Shown: in pieces, positions 24,300 to 36,258 of the stretch
Numbering within the stretch: the first letter of the stretch is position 1
Layout of the letters: every line of letters begins with the position of its first letter
From: Liolophura sinensis
Lineage: Eukaryota; Mollusca; Polyplacophora; Chitonida; Chitonidae
DNA: 64,000 nt
Assembly: GCF_032854445.1 (NCBI RefSeq)
Contig: NC_088305.1
Coordinates: 4,961,606-5,025,605, forward strand
Direction: 5' to 3'
Made by a program: the position numbers and the translations under genes
Notes under the pieces: model-generated
What the model was told of the DNA's origin: nothing
The model's database searches: none
Seen by the model: the letters and a program-made list of their open reading frames with translations, nothing else

Positions 24300-24780
24300 C
24301 AGCAGACGGCTGAGTGTTCAGCATTGGTGATGATCGTCACATTTTCCCATCATATCCGAATAAACAAGACAGGAATGGATGGATCTGGACCAATCAGACG
24401 GCACGGTTCTATTCACGCGCCGATCGTATCTATAGACAGCCATTATCAGCTCGCCAGCACTATGGATTTCTTAGCCGAACGTCTTCTGTCATTTTTTGAC
24501 GTTTTCGACACTGAAGCCAACAAAAATGTAGATTAAGCATGACAGCGTCTTTTACACGAATTTACGCCTTTACAATTGCTGCCGCATGCTGTTATTAAGT
24601 AGGATTTTTTTCTTCTGCCCTATTGTGACCTTTTGTCGTAAATTATCGGCTAAAAACTGACGGGAACCCTTAATGATATTGCCTGCGGCAAAACTGCAAG
24701 TAACGACTACTCCTAAATGTAAGCAGAACTCTTAAAAGTCAAATCCCCACCGGAGGATCCTATTTACTCTGACAGGTTCG
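24300..24780. promoter_or_regulatory. Candidate regulatory island (weak)
   Basis: Single-copy DNA contains repeated caudal/posterior-Hox-like TTTACG and GTCGTAAATTA cores (for example ACACGAATTTACGCC and TTTTGTCGTAAATTATC) and ATGGATGGATCTGGACC. Two overlapping frames at 24314-24536 give no recognisable protein. The assignment is inference only. Confidence 0.2.
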
Positions 24781-27700
24781 CTGTCGACAACACACATACA
24801 TGTAGCGGGATCTGCACGTCATTTGGGAGTTCACTTAAATCAATTCCCAAGCCTTACTTTTGCCACATGAACAGTTTAAAAAGCCTTACAAAACCCTTCA
24901 TAGAATCCGCTAAGGGGACAGAACATATACTGTACCATTAGGGTATTGTGTAAAGACCTGAACAGCAGGAATCATAGCCATTATGATCATCATCAGCATC
25001 ACATACCAGATAGAAACTGCTTTTACATGTATACTGTACAACATTTAATTGAATATCTACATCTAGATTCTTAAATGATTTCTACTTTTATGTTAAAAAT
25101 TAATTTCACAAAAATGCTACATTTGAATTCTATGGTGGACCATAAGGATCTACATGCACATGTACTTGTATACGGCCTAGGGTAGGAAAAATCTGAAAAA
25201 GCCTGATTTTTTTTATGATTCTGAAAGTAGTACAAAGACATGTACATACATACACGTATATAATAAAACCAACAAATATCAGCCCTGACAGGACAATCAA
25301 TTCTATAACAGCAGGGGGTGAGAAACTCTGTAATCACATACTATACAGACTGCTAAAAGTCTGCACATTCCAATGCAGGATTAACACTTGGAAGGTGGGC
25401 AAAACACGTGCACATATAAGTAATCCACAATATTCCTTATCATGTATACCTTGGCATACATGTACTGCATAAACCACCCAAGCCACACCACTTACCCTAC
25501 TGTATACACGTACACGAACATTTTTATTTATTTATGCCACATAACATGGAAATTTGTCTCCCAAAGAGACCAATTATGAAATCGTATTTTATAAAATCAT
25601 GTTTAAGGGAAATGCGCAATGTTCTGTTCATGTATAAGGGTTGTCATCAGAAATAATCTAGCTTTATTGGATTTACATGAGGATTCGTGCTTTCCTCGCA
25701 AAGACGTACACAAAATCCCTGGTACATTACCATGGATAAGATGTACATGTAGTCATGCAGGTAGCATGTCCAGTCGTCCACACAGGAAGACCAAGCCACA
25801 GGTGGTGGCTAAAGTCTGACAGGTATAAGAAAGTGGAGTAGTTTTGAGGGATGGGGGTTGTGGAGCTAGGTTGAGAGGGGTTACCAGTAATAAACTCATG
25901 AATCAGAAAAAAAAAAAAAAAACCATAAGTAGGATACGTTGTAAAAAAAAAAATGTTAAACTACAGCAGTGTTGAGTGACTACAGAGTACATGTACAGAG
26001 TATATCGATATATTCACAGAAGTCCATGATCTAAAGGGAGACAACTCTTAGTTTCAAATGGATACTTTAATTACTAAATGGTACATCAAACCTGTTTATT
26101 ACTTTTCTGTCGATATTTTTATGCTAGAATGTGAATAATATTGATGACGATCAAGCCACTGGACCAGGTAATTTCATTCCCATAATAATGCACTCATTTT
26201 TGTGTTCTGTCGTAATGTACATGTGCTACACCCACAAATCATATGTATATATATATATAACTAATTATAGATAACTAATTATATATAACTATATATATAC
26301 ACACACACACACAAAATGCACATCTGCTTTCAAGACATTCAGCCTCCAATGCCACTTACATGTGTCCTCGGTATAATGGAGAGTTACAAATCTTCAGTTC
26401 ACACACTTCTGGCACAGCATACATGTGGAGTCCACAGGCATGTATTTTCCCAGTTAGCAGTTTGTGCCAAATCAAAGTACAAGTACAGTATGACTTACCT
26501 TGGATAAGACTGGCAGTTCACCAAACGATACTTGACTTCAATCTCGTGAGATAAAATGTATCACAGATTGCGGCTTCTTATCACGGCCTGTAATTGCAAA
26601 CAAAAACATAGTTAGGCTTTATCAATAAACCTAATGATAAAAACACAAAAAATATGGATCAAAATTATATGATAACAGTCTGGTTGATTGAAGTTGTGGA
26701 ATTGGGTTCCAAGAGGGGTAAGGCAATGTTGGAGACAGAGAAATACACCAAAATAATTCAAAAAAAAAAAAAAATTCTCACACAAACAAAAAACATATGT
26801 CTTTAGTTCTCAAGATTAGCCCATCACATATAAATTCTGTTGAAGAGATATGACTTAAAATATGTTAGACCTGAATGCTTTCTTTAAGATGCAATACATG
26901 TATTTTAGTAGTATGACTGGTTTTCCAGTGGAACAGAAACATTGTTTTTCCTATAGAAAGAAGGAACTATTGCTAAGGTGGAATGACTGAAATCTCTAAT
27001 CATTAATTTCTACATGTGTTAGGATTTCCTGAATTCAATGCTATACCCTTTTGTCTCACAAATGCTGCCTCAACCTTTCAGCAGCTAATGGAGATAAGGA
27101 TGGTGAATTTGCAAGCCCAGTATACATGTAAATACTGATTTACACGATGTCCCTTGATGACCCCATGGTTCATGCCAAGGAGGTAGACAAGTTCTCGCCA
27201 TGACAAGGTACAAATACTGCCGAGGTGGCATAAAACAATAATCTGTCATTTTTATGTTTATACTGCATTACAGGCTCCAGACTTTATGATAGATGAACGG
27301 AGATAGAATTTGTGATGGACATACACATCACCTTCACATTTGATCTTCATTAACACCTTCTCATGACTATATAGCAGTTGCTTTGTGTCTGGAATACACT
27401 GTACTGTCAGGTATCATTATGACCAGACTACATCTACAGGTATGTACCATTATTATCACATTGAATATCAACTTGACTAATGTACTCTAAATCTTCAACC
27501 TTTTCCACCACCTCTGCAACCAATATTTTGAAATATTCTGAAACAACTATGGGGTGTCTACAGAGAAATAGTTTGCACAGTTTTTATGAAGCTTGCATGT
27601 TTAATGACACAAACAAATCATTTTTAGCATCATTTCCAAAATAATTATATGCGTATCTTCCACTGAAATAAGTGTACTGGTGGTTGAAGATTTACAGGTG

Positions 27701-29136
27701 ATTTGAGGTTTGCTTGAAAGTTACCTGTACACAAAGGATTAAATCCAACTGGAAAAATGTAAGTTTTTGTACAAAGAGTAATATTTTTCTGACATTTATT
27801 TACCTTCACAAGTGCGCTTCTATGACAAAAAGCTTAGGTCATTTAAGGTAGGCCAGGAGACTTCACTTATCTTCATGACTAGCTGATTCAGCTGATTAAG
27901 TTAACAGATCTTGCACGTACACAGACAAGACTTTACTTACAATTTACTTTACATTTAACAATTAAAATTCACTAATTTATGACAGTCAATACCACAAGTT
28001 TTATGTACACATACAGCCAAAATTTTCAAATTAATTGTTTTGCACTTTTTAAAAATACATGTACAATTTACTACTTTAAAACCTACCACTGACATTTTAA
28101 AAATCTAAAGTTTTTTTCACAAACTTCTATGACCAAATATGGCTAGCTATTTGAGAAAGGGGACAACTGATACTTTATTTTCTATTATTTGCATAAGTTT
28201 GTTTAATGAATTAAAGTACATGTAGTTTCTCCACGACCTGATTGGTCAATTCCCTTTAATCATCACTCATGTCATGTGTTTGTGCCCCAATATGGCACTG
28301 GAGCATGTAAAATTTCATGTATACTTCAGAGCAGATAACGGCAAATTGCCAGACACAAAGGCTTGTCATCATTAATACTAATATTAACACTAATGTGTCA
28401 CTTCGTAAGATCTAAAATAATAATAAAATTTAACTTCAATCCCATCCCCATGCACGAAATAGTGAGTAGCAATATTGCAACATTTGGTTCAGGTCATTTC
28501 AGGGTTACATGTATGTAGATTCAGCCGCAGTAAATTTCCCTCTCCAGTTGAAATCATGTTACAAACAATGGAATGTGTCTCTTGTGAACAATAAATAAAA
28601 CAAAGTTACAGGCAGCAGAATTATACAGGTAGCTATAGGAAAATTTTTAAAAAATCAGAAATCATCCAAACCTCCATATATCAGTTCCCACGGGATGTTG
28701 GTTTAATTTCGTAATATCATAACTCACAAAGGCAAACAGCTTTTCAAATAAATAAAAGGCAAAAGTAAAACCATAAAAAAAAGAGACCACTTTAGTGGAG
28801 GCAAATTTAATTTCTCATTCCGAAACTCCCTGGTTTACATCTCTGTCCCATATACTAACCATCTGCATAGATCGTCATCTAATCTAATAACTATGCCTTC
28901 AACCCCCTAGGGTAGGTACTACAAACAAGTCTTACCTGACTTCTGACCTTAAAGTCTCCATGCATCACATAATGACATTTCATCACAAAGTCAAGCCTAA
29001 TTTAATTTTATGGGGGCCACACCTTTACGAGCATACAGTCTGATAAGCTAACCTGGGTGGCCGTCGTCTCATGCCATCAACTCAACCGGATTCCATCACA
29101 ATCGAGTAATACATACATGTATACCAACCCATACCA
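24781..29136. other. Long AT-rich stretch, no gene recognised
   Basis: The only structure is A-runs (25908-25922 and 26759-26775) and a TA/CA microsatellite block near 26246-26314. Frames at 25071-25337, 25215-25472 and 26316-26554 overlap one another and have no family resemblance. Confidence 0.5.
26246..26314. repeat. TA/CA-rich microsatellite block
   Basis: Alternating TA runs with two AACTAATTATA phrases are followed by a short (CA)n. Confidence 0.85.
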
Positions 29137-29195
29137 TATATTTGCATATCCTATCGCTGAGTAACCATGTAATGAATTTATCCTGCAAAGACTCA
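29137..29195 (-). repeat. Half copy of the palindromic family at 16926
   Basis: CCATATATTTGCATATCC, CTATCGCTGAGTAA and GAATTTATCCTG match, with gaps, the reverse complement of 16926-16994. Confidence 0.5.
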
Positions 29196-29484
29196 TCAAT
29201 TCAGTGCAGGGTCGAAGACCGACGTATAGGTGAACCGCTTCAGCGATGTGACCATTGTATTAACAGCCCAGCAAAGGCAGATAACCTACTCAGCAGACAC
29301 ATTTGAAGTCGTCTGCAGGATTCAAGAATATATCTGTACCACATGTGACCGATGTTGTCCAATGAAAAGCGGAGTATTTTGTCTGATGCGGGATAAAGTA
29401 GTATATGACCACACGGGAAGGAGAGGTTGTCATTGTAATATATTCTACCTCTATCTGCTGTTTAGACCCCACATGACCGCATGT

Positions 29485-29710
29485 CTGCGGCACCGCGGCA
29501 CTTCACTGCCCTGCGGCACCGCGGCACTTCACTGCCCTGCGGCACTGCGGCACTTCACTGCCCTGTAAAACTGCGGCACTTCACTGCCCTGCAGAACTGC
29601 GGCACTTCACTGCCCTGCAGAACTGCGGCACTTCACTACCCTGTGGCGCCGCGGCACTGCAGCACTTCACAGCACCACAGCACTTCACTGCCCTGCGGCA
29701 CTTCACTGCC
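29485..29710. repeat. G+C-rich minisatellite, 26-bp unit, about 8-9 copies
   Basis: Units follow CTGCGGCAC-TGCGGCAC-TTCACTGCC, with variants such as CTGTAAAACTGCGG and a shortened CAGCACCACAG. The strong G+C contrast with the AT-rich flanks is notable. The frames that cross it (29230-29568 and 29481-29714) are repeat-driven. Confidence 0.92.
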
Positions 29711-29870
29711 ATAATGGTGGGTCCATAATGGTACTGTCATGGGCATATCGTTCCAACATCTTGACCAGAATTTGAAAGTGTTCAAGCTGTGTTGGTTACG
29801 AACTTATTTACGGCAAATCCATTGTGTCTTTGTGCATAGATGAGCATTTTTCCTGCTCCACAATTTCCCA

Positions 29871-31128
29871 GTCTATATTATGGGTGTTTGTAGCCTACTA
29901 CTGGGGTCTATTGTGTCCCCATTCACAGAGCATATAGCACGAGTGTTTTTAGCCTATAGCATGGGTGTTTGTAGCCTACTACTGGGGGACTATTGTGCAC
30001 AAACACCGAGCCTATAGCACGGGTGTTTGTAGCCTACTACTGGGCACTATTGTGCATGCATACATGTAGTCTATAGCATGGGTGTTTGTAGCCTACTACC
30101 GGGGACTATTGTGCACACACACTGAGCCTATAGCACGGATGTTTGTAGCCTACTACTGGGCACTATTGTGCACGCATACATATAGTCTATAGCATGGTTG
30201 TTTGTAGCCTACTTCTGGGGACTACTGTGCACACATACATGGGGCATATAGCACAGGTGTTTGTAGCCTACTACTGGGGACTACTGTGCACGCATACAAG
30301 GAGCATATAGCACGGGTGTTTGTAGCCTACAACTGGGCAGTATTGTGCACACATACATGGGGCATAAAGCACGGGTGTTTGTAGTCTACTACTGGGCAGT
30401 ATTGTGCACGCATACATGGGGCATATAGCACGGGGGGTTTGTAGCCTACTACTGGGGACTACTGTGCACGTATACATGGGGCATATAGCACGGGTGTTTG
30501 TAGCCTACTACTGGGCACTATTGTGCACGCATACATGTAGTCTATAGCACGGGTGTTTGTACCCTACTACTGGGCAGTATTGTGCACGCATACATGGGGC
30601 ATATAGCACGGGGGGTTAGTAGCCTACTACTGGGGACTACTGTGCACGTATACATGGGGCATATAGCACGGGTGTTTGTAGCCTACTACTGGGCACTATT
30701 GTGCACGCATACATGGGGCATATAGCACGAGTGTTTGTAGCCTACTACTGGGCACTATTGTGCACGCATACATGTAGTCTATAGCACGGGTGTTTGTAGC
30801 CTACTACTGGGCAGTATTGTGCACGCATACATGGGGCATATGGCACGGGTGTTTGTAGCCTACTAACGGGGACTACTGTGCATGCATACATGGGGCATAT
30901 AGCACAGGTGTTTGTAGCCTACTACTGGGGACTACTGTGCACGCATACATGGGGCATATGGCACGGGTGTTTGTAGCCTACTACTGGGCACTATTGTGCA
31001 CGCATACATGTAGTCTATAGCACGGGTGTTTGTAGCCTACAACTGGGCAGTATTGTGCACGCATACATGTAGTCTATGGCACAGGTGTTTGTAGCCTACT
31101 ACTGGGCACTATTGTGCATGCATACACT
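29871..31128. repeat. Minisatellite, about 59-bp unit, about 21 copies
   Basis: GGGTGTTTGTAGCCTACTAC recurs roughly every 59 bp from 29881 to 31084. Linker variants alternate between GGGCACTATTGTGCACGC and GGGGACTACTGTGCACGC, and between CATGTAGTCTATAGCAC and CATGGGGCATATAGCAC, mixed along the array. The phrase ATTGTGCAC resembles nothing nearby. Frames at 30271-30477 and 31074-31271 come from the array. Confidence 0.95.
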
Positions 31129-32650
31129 GAGTAAACATAATACAGTGTAGATTTTAAACTTACACCCTTGTACATATTTGGAACACAGGCGAATGTTGTT
31201 GTGACATAATCATTAGCTACAGTAAATAATGTGCAGACGTCTAAATAGTTACATTGTTGCAGAGTTTTCACGCTTAATCATCCTAACGACATACATATGC
31301 CGGAGTTACCGTGATGTCATACACTCATGCACCAAGGAATGTCGTAAAATCACGTTCGCATTTTCCCAGCCACGATGGTACCGTGGTAGCGCCATGATAT
31401 TCAAATCCTGATTGGACTGCACAGTCATCGTACATGTATACTGGAACATAATCCTGCTAACCATTCTGATGGGTTAAAAATGCCCCGGGGGTCAGGCCCT
31501 ATATACACATGCACATTTTCTGACCAACATGTAGCTTTCATACACATTCATACATGAAAATATTAAACAACGGATAAATGTAACTTACATGAAGATATTT
31601 TTCATATAGAACAGCATTCTTCTAGTGTGACTGTTCCATCCTCCACATTATTCACATATACCACTATACATGTACACTGATATCCATCAGTTGCAACAGA
31701 TGTGTGACTGAGGACCCAGTCTGGGCACTGTACACAGCATAGAGCACCCCTACCCTTACCACCACCCCATACCAGGCCTCCAGACCCCCTCCCAGATAAG
31801 CTGACAGCTTCTATGTCAGATGTTGTGTAATAAGAAGGCATTTTGTAGGCTTTACATATAGGTTTAACCCCACCCGTCATCAAACCATACAGTATACTCC
31901 CCTGCATGGGCAGCTGTTTAAGCTATTTCCATGTATCTGATACAGACCAACAAAACCACATGTTATCAACAAAATTAACAGCCCCCATATAGCCCCTGCA
32001 GACTACCCCCAGATGATGGTTATGTGGTCCATACTGCCCCCTAATACAGAAACCATGGTGCATAGATTGACCAGGAGGCCTGAGGATGGCTTAATAATGC
32101 TGAGGTCCTGGTGTGACAGGAGGAGAAGGGTGGGGCAGGATCCCCAGGGGGGTAATAACCCTCTACCCACAGCTGAGTGCATGGGAATGGGGTTAAATGA
32201 TAGCAATTCATCTCAGGAACCCCATGGGTAGGCCACAACAGCTGGGACACTCAGGAGTGGAAGGAATTCTATAATCTGACTCCAGATGTTCTAGCTCTTG
32301 AGGCCTGTTATTACATATCCTACTGAGTCTATACTTTTATAACCCTTACTCACACAGGCATGTGAACATGTGCATCTAATAGTTCTAACACCACGTACAC
32401 ATTGCCACTCAACAAACCAAACTGTTTGGTCATACACATTCATTTTTCTTTCCTAAAAGCTAAAAAATAAATAATAATGAGCGTAAATTGAATGCAGCTA
32501 CAGCTGGGTCATCACAAAGAAGAACTGTTAGTTAGCAGATTGATAATATCTGATAACCATACATACATACATTGTACAGTTTCACTTCACTTTAAGTCAA
32601 TACCTCCGTATACATTTTGTACAGATTAACTAAACTTGAACATGTACCAT
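31129..32650. other. Single-copy DNA, no gene recognised
   Basis: Frames at 31602-31907 and 32003-32250 (three mutually overlapping) show no recognisable domain. A block near 31990-32240 is richer in G+C. Confidence 0.45.
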
Positions 32651-32651
32651 A

Positions 32652-32745
32652 TTTTGGAAGTTTTTCATATGACCCCTGCCCGGGTTGGATCCCAGGTCTC
32701 CAGGCTTTGAGTCAGATGCTCTATAACCATTAGGCCACTGAAATA
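32652..32745 (-). mobile_element. SINE family C tRNA-like head
   Basis: On the minus strand, TTCAGTGGCCTAATGGTTAT is an A-box-type start, GGGATCCAACCCGGG is the B-box, and CATATGAAAAAC follows. Comparable heads occur at 48018-48075, 53634-53732 and 59931-60014. No body is recognisable here. Confidence 0.65.
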
Positions 32746-32746
32746 G

Positions 32747-32890
32747 TAAGCTCAGTGAGTAAGGAGCATGCATCCTAACCATAATGATAATTCATGAGGT
32801 ACGAGTTCAATCCCAGTGTTGGACGAGGAATTTGTGGATTCTCTGCTCTCACTGTTCAGTGCATGGAGCTGCACTGACGTGTGTGGATAA
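32747..32890 (+). mobile_element. Possible fourth tRNA-derived element
   Basis: AGCTCAGTGAGTAAGGAG resembles an A-box and ACGAGTTCAATCCCAG a B-box about 50 bp later, with GGACGAGGAATTTGTGG downstream. The spacing fits a tRNA head. There is only one copy in the window and no tail or duplication, so confidence is limited. Confidence 0.4.
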
Positions 32891-32956
32891 TGAACTCATG
32901 TAATGATGCAGCAATGTATGTTTAGCCAGTCTGATTTGGACCACTCACTTACTTGC

Positions 32957-33427
32957 TTATTTATTTATCTGACCGGTGTTGTACTCAAGAATATTTCACT
33001 TATATGAGGACAGCGAGCATCATGGTGGGAGGAAACTGGGTAGAGCCCATGGGACATCGAAGGCTGCTGACAGACCTTCCCAGGTACGGCCAGAGAGAAA
33101 GCCATTGAGTGAGTGAGTGCCTGGGGTTTAACGTCGTACCTAAATTTTTTTCAGTCATATGAAGATGCAGGAATCCTTAGGGTTTATGTAATGTGCCTCT
33201 CCTTGATGCAGGATGGATTTCCACCGCTCTCTTATCTAGTGCTACTTCACTGAGACGACTTTGGGAAAGCAAGTAAGCTGCCCCACCCGAGCCATTATAC
33301 TGATACTGGTCAACCAGTCGTTGCACTATCCCCTTCATGGAGAAAGCCAATATGAGCTGGACTTGAACTCACAGTGACCGCATTGGTGATAGGTTCCTGG
33401 GTCATTTCGTCGTTTGGCGTTCTAACC
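32957..33427 (-). mobile_element. SINE family A, split by a SINE B insertion, 5' end lost
   Basis: The tail and body lie at 32957-33104 (TTATTTATCTGACCGG, ACTCAAGAATATTTCACTTA, CATGGTGGGAGGAAACTGGG). The head side resumes at 33350 (TATGAGCTGGACTTGAACTC, GGTTCCTGGGTCATTTCG) and stops near 33427 before the GGAGGCCCC terminus. The two halves are contiguous in the family, so the DNA between them is an insertion. Confidence 0.85.
33105..33339 (-). mobile_element. SINE family B, 5'-truncated, nested in SINE A
   Basis: It starts with TTGAGTGAGTGAGTGCC (the 3' tail on the plus strand) and runs through GGGGTTTAACGTCGTACC, AGGATGGATTTCCACCG and CACTATCCCCTTCATG, ending before the tRNA head. GAGAAAGCCA lies at 33095-33104 and 33340-33349, a 10-bp target-site duplication. 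5' truncation with a target duplication is expected for target-primed reverse transcription. The nesting dates this B copy after its A host. Confidence 0.85.
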
Positions 33428-34080
33428 CCCTCTTCTCATCCTTCCCTTTGTACGGTTGATTGCATCAGGAAATTATCAGGAAATATGTCTTAAGCTTTCT
33501 ACATATGCAAAGACAAAAATACTTTTACCATGACTATTGCAAGGGATTATGAGCGTAAACATGGCCGAATTACATGGAAGCCAAAAAGTAAAGACCCACA
33601 AAAAAAAAAAAAAATCAAAGATTTACCCGATCTACTTATTGATCAGGGGCTGATTCCACACAGACATTTCTGACTAAAAGTCAAAATTTAAAATGTTGTC
33701 ACAATGTTTAGCTTTCGGTAATGAAAGTTGGAATTTTGACACATTCGATCACACAGGATAAAAATGATAAGGTGTTCAAACTTTTAATTTACAGAAAATC
33801 TCAAAAATAAGATCTAAAATCTATTTCCAAATTGTGGCTTAAGTCAAAGCTAGCTTTGTAAATTGGCCACAGATCATCATCACTGAGTGCAGAGGAGCCT
33901 CCAGACTGTTTTCTGTCATCCACACATATATCTATCAGATCAGGGTAAGAAGTGTGATATCATGATGGCCAATACTGGGTCTAACTAGATTATTCTGAAT
34001 CATACCAAGAATACAGGAAGCAGGATGACCATCAGCTCATTACGGTATTAGTACCTCACCAAATCTGGCGTTCACTTTTA
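33428..34080. other. AT-rich DNA, nothing recognised
   Basis: An A-run lies at 33600-33614. No gene or family repeat is seen. Confidence 0.5.
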
Positions 34081-35526
34081 CCTAGAACTAGCTGCAGTAA
34101 CTAGGTGACAAGATGCAGTCAATGGGCAGTTTGTCTTTCCCAGAACTAGCTGCAGTAGCTAGGTAACAAGATGCAGTCAATGGGCAGTTTGTCTTTCCTA
34201 GAACTAGCTGCAGTAGCTAGGTAACAAGATGCAGTCAATGGGCAGCTTGTCTTTCCTAGAACTAGCTGCAGTAGCTAGGTAACAAGATGCAGTCAATGGG
34301 CAGTTTGTCTTTCCTAGAACTAGCTACAGTAGCTAGGTAACAAGATGCAGTCAATGGGCAGTTTGTCTTTCCCAGAACTAGCTGCAGTAGCTAGGTAACA
34401 AGATGCAGTCAATGGGCAGTTTGTCTTTCCCAGAACTAGCTGCAGTAGCTAGGTAACAAGATGCAGTCAATGGGCAGTTTGTCTTTCCTAGAACTAGCTA
34501 CAGTAGCTAGGTAACAAGATGCAGTCAATGGGCAGTTTGTCTTTCCCAGAACTAGCTGCAGTAGCTAGGTAACAAGATGCAGTCAATGGGCAGTTTGTCT
34601 TTCCCAGAACTAGCTGCAGTAGCTAGGTAACAAGATGCAGTCAATGGGCAGTTTGTCTTTCCTAGAACTAGCTACAGTAGCTAGGTAACAAGATGCAGTC
34701 AATGGGCAGTTTGTCTTTCCTAGAACTAGCTGCAGTAGATAGGTAACAAGATGCGGTCAATGGGCAGCTTGTCTTTCTGAGAACTAGCTGCAGTAGCTAG
34801 GTAACAAGATGCGGTCAATGGGCAGTTTGTCTTTCCTAGAACTAGCTGCAGTAGCTAGGTAACAAGATGGGGTCAATGGGCAGTTTGTCTTTCTGAGAAC
34901 TAGCTGCAGTAGCTAGGTAACAAGATGTGTCAATGGGCAGTTTGTCTTTCCTAGAACTAGCTGCAGTAGCTAGGTAACAAGATGCAGTCAATGGGCAGTT
35001 TGTCTTTCCTAGAACTAGCTACAGTAGCTAGGTAACAAGATGCAGTCAATGGGCAGTTTGTCTTTCCTAGAACTAGCTGCAGTAGATAGGTAACAAGATG
35101 CGGTCAATGGGCAGTTTGTCTTTCTGAGAACTAGCTACAGTAGCTAGGTAACAAGATGCTGTCAATGGGCAGTTTGTCTTTCCCAGAACTAGCTGCAGTA
35201 GCTAGGTAACAAGATGCTGTCAATGGGCAGTTTGTCTTTCCCAGAACTAGCTGCAGTAGCTAGGTAACAAGATGCAGTTAATGGGCAGTTCGTCTTTCTG
35301 AGAACTAGCTGCAGTAGCTAGGTAACAAGATGTGTCAATGGGCAGTTTGTCTTTCCCAGAACTAGCTGCAGTAGCTAGGTAACAAGATCCTGTCAATGGG
35401 CAGTTTGTCTTTCCTAGAACTAGCTGCAGTAGCTAGGTAACAAGATGCAGTCAATGGGCAGTTTGTCTTTCCTAGAACTAGCTACAGTAGCTAGGTAACA
35501 AGATCGGGTCAATGCACAGTTTGTCA
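34081..35526. repeat. Minisatellite, 58-bp unit, about 25 copies
   Basis: Each unit contains CTAGCTGCAGTAGCTAG, a CTAGCT/AGCTAG inverted repeat with a 5-nt loop, followed by GTAACAAGATGCAGTCAATG and GGCAGTTTGTCTTTCC. Variants are ordered: CCCAGAAC and CCTAGAAC with GCTACAG versus GCTGCAG repeat in threes (174 bp) at about 34370-34690. The conserved palindrome could form a small hairpin in every unit. No frame of note is present. Confidence 0.96.
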
Positions 35527-36258
35527 TCTGAAAGGTATTCAATAACATACCAAAGATTACAGGCTCTTCAATTTCCTCCAGTTTTATGTGGCATTTAAAA
35601 ACCAATCAAAGTAGAAACAAACAAATAAATAAATGTACCTGTCCTGCTACATATTCAGGTCTAGTTTGGATAGGACCAGATTTGTGAAGTAACCACATCA
35701 AATAATCACAGGAACGTACAGCTAGAGCACATCATCGATGAAATACCTGAGCATGTGGCGCTGTAAGGACCAAAATCCAGCCCATAGTATTTCCACTTAA
35801 CTCACCAAGACACTACCCTACTTCCCTATATGTCACAATCCAAAGGAATGTTTTCATTTTTTTTTTTCACAAATATCTCAAAATACAGCATTTTAACATA
35901 AGGCATCATTTACCAAATAAAAAAATAGGAAATTTACATTAACAAGTTTTTTTCTCTCTCTCTTTTAGTTTTTTAAACCACAAGGTCTCTTTCATTCAAT
36001 TCGATGTAAGGAAGTGCCGCATGTGACTAATCTTTTTGAAATGTCAACTGCCCTAATTAATTACATTTATTCACTCATCTGATCACTGCTAAAAAAAAAT
36101 CATACTAAATGGCCAAATTAGAATGCTTTTCTTTACACACGTCTGCTCTGAATACAGCTCACAAAATCATGAAAATCTGCTGACTCTCTTCCTCAGACAA
36201 CATGCTCTTTTCTAACTTCTTGTTTTTTATCTACACAGAAAATCTGATATTTATCAAC
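35527..36258. other. AT-rich DNA, nothing recognised
   Basis: T-runs and A-runs only. Confidence 0.5.

Noticed and set aside
29230-29568. 112-codon cysteine-containing frame
   Set aside because: The last third is the 26-bp array and the first part resembles no known cysteine-rich family.
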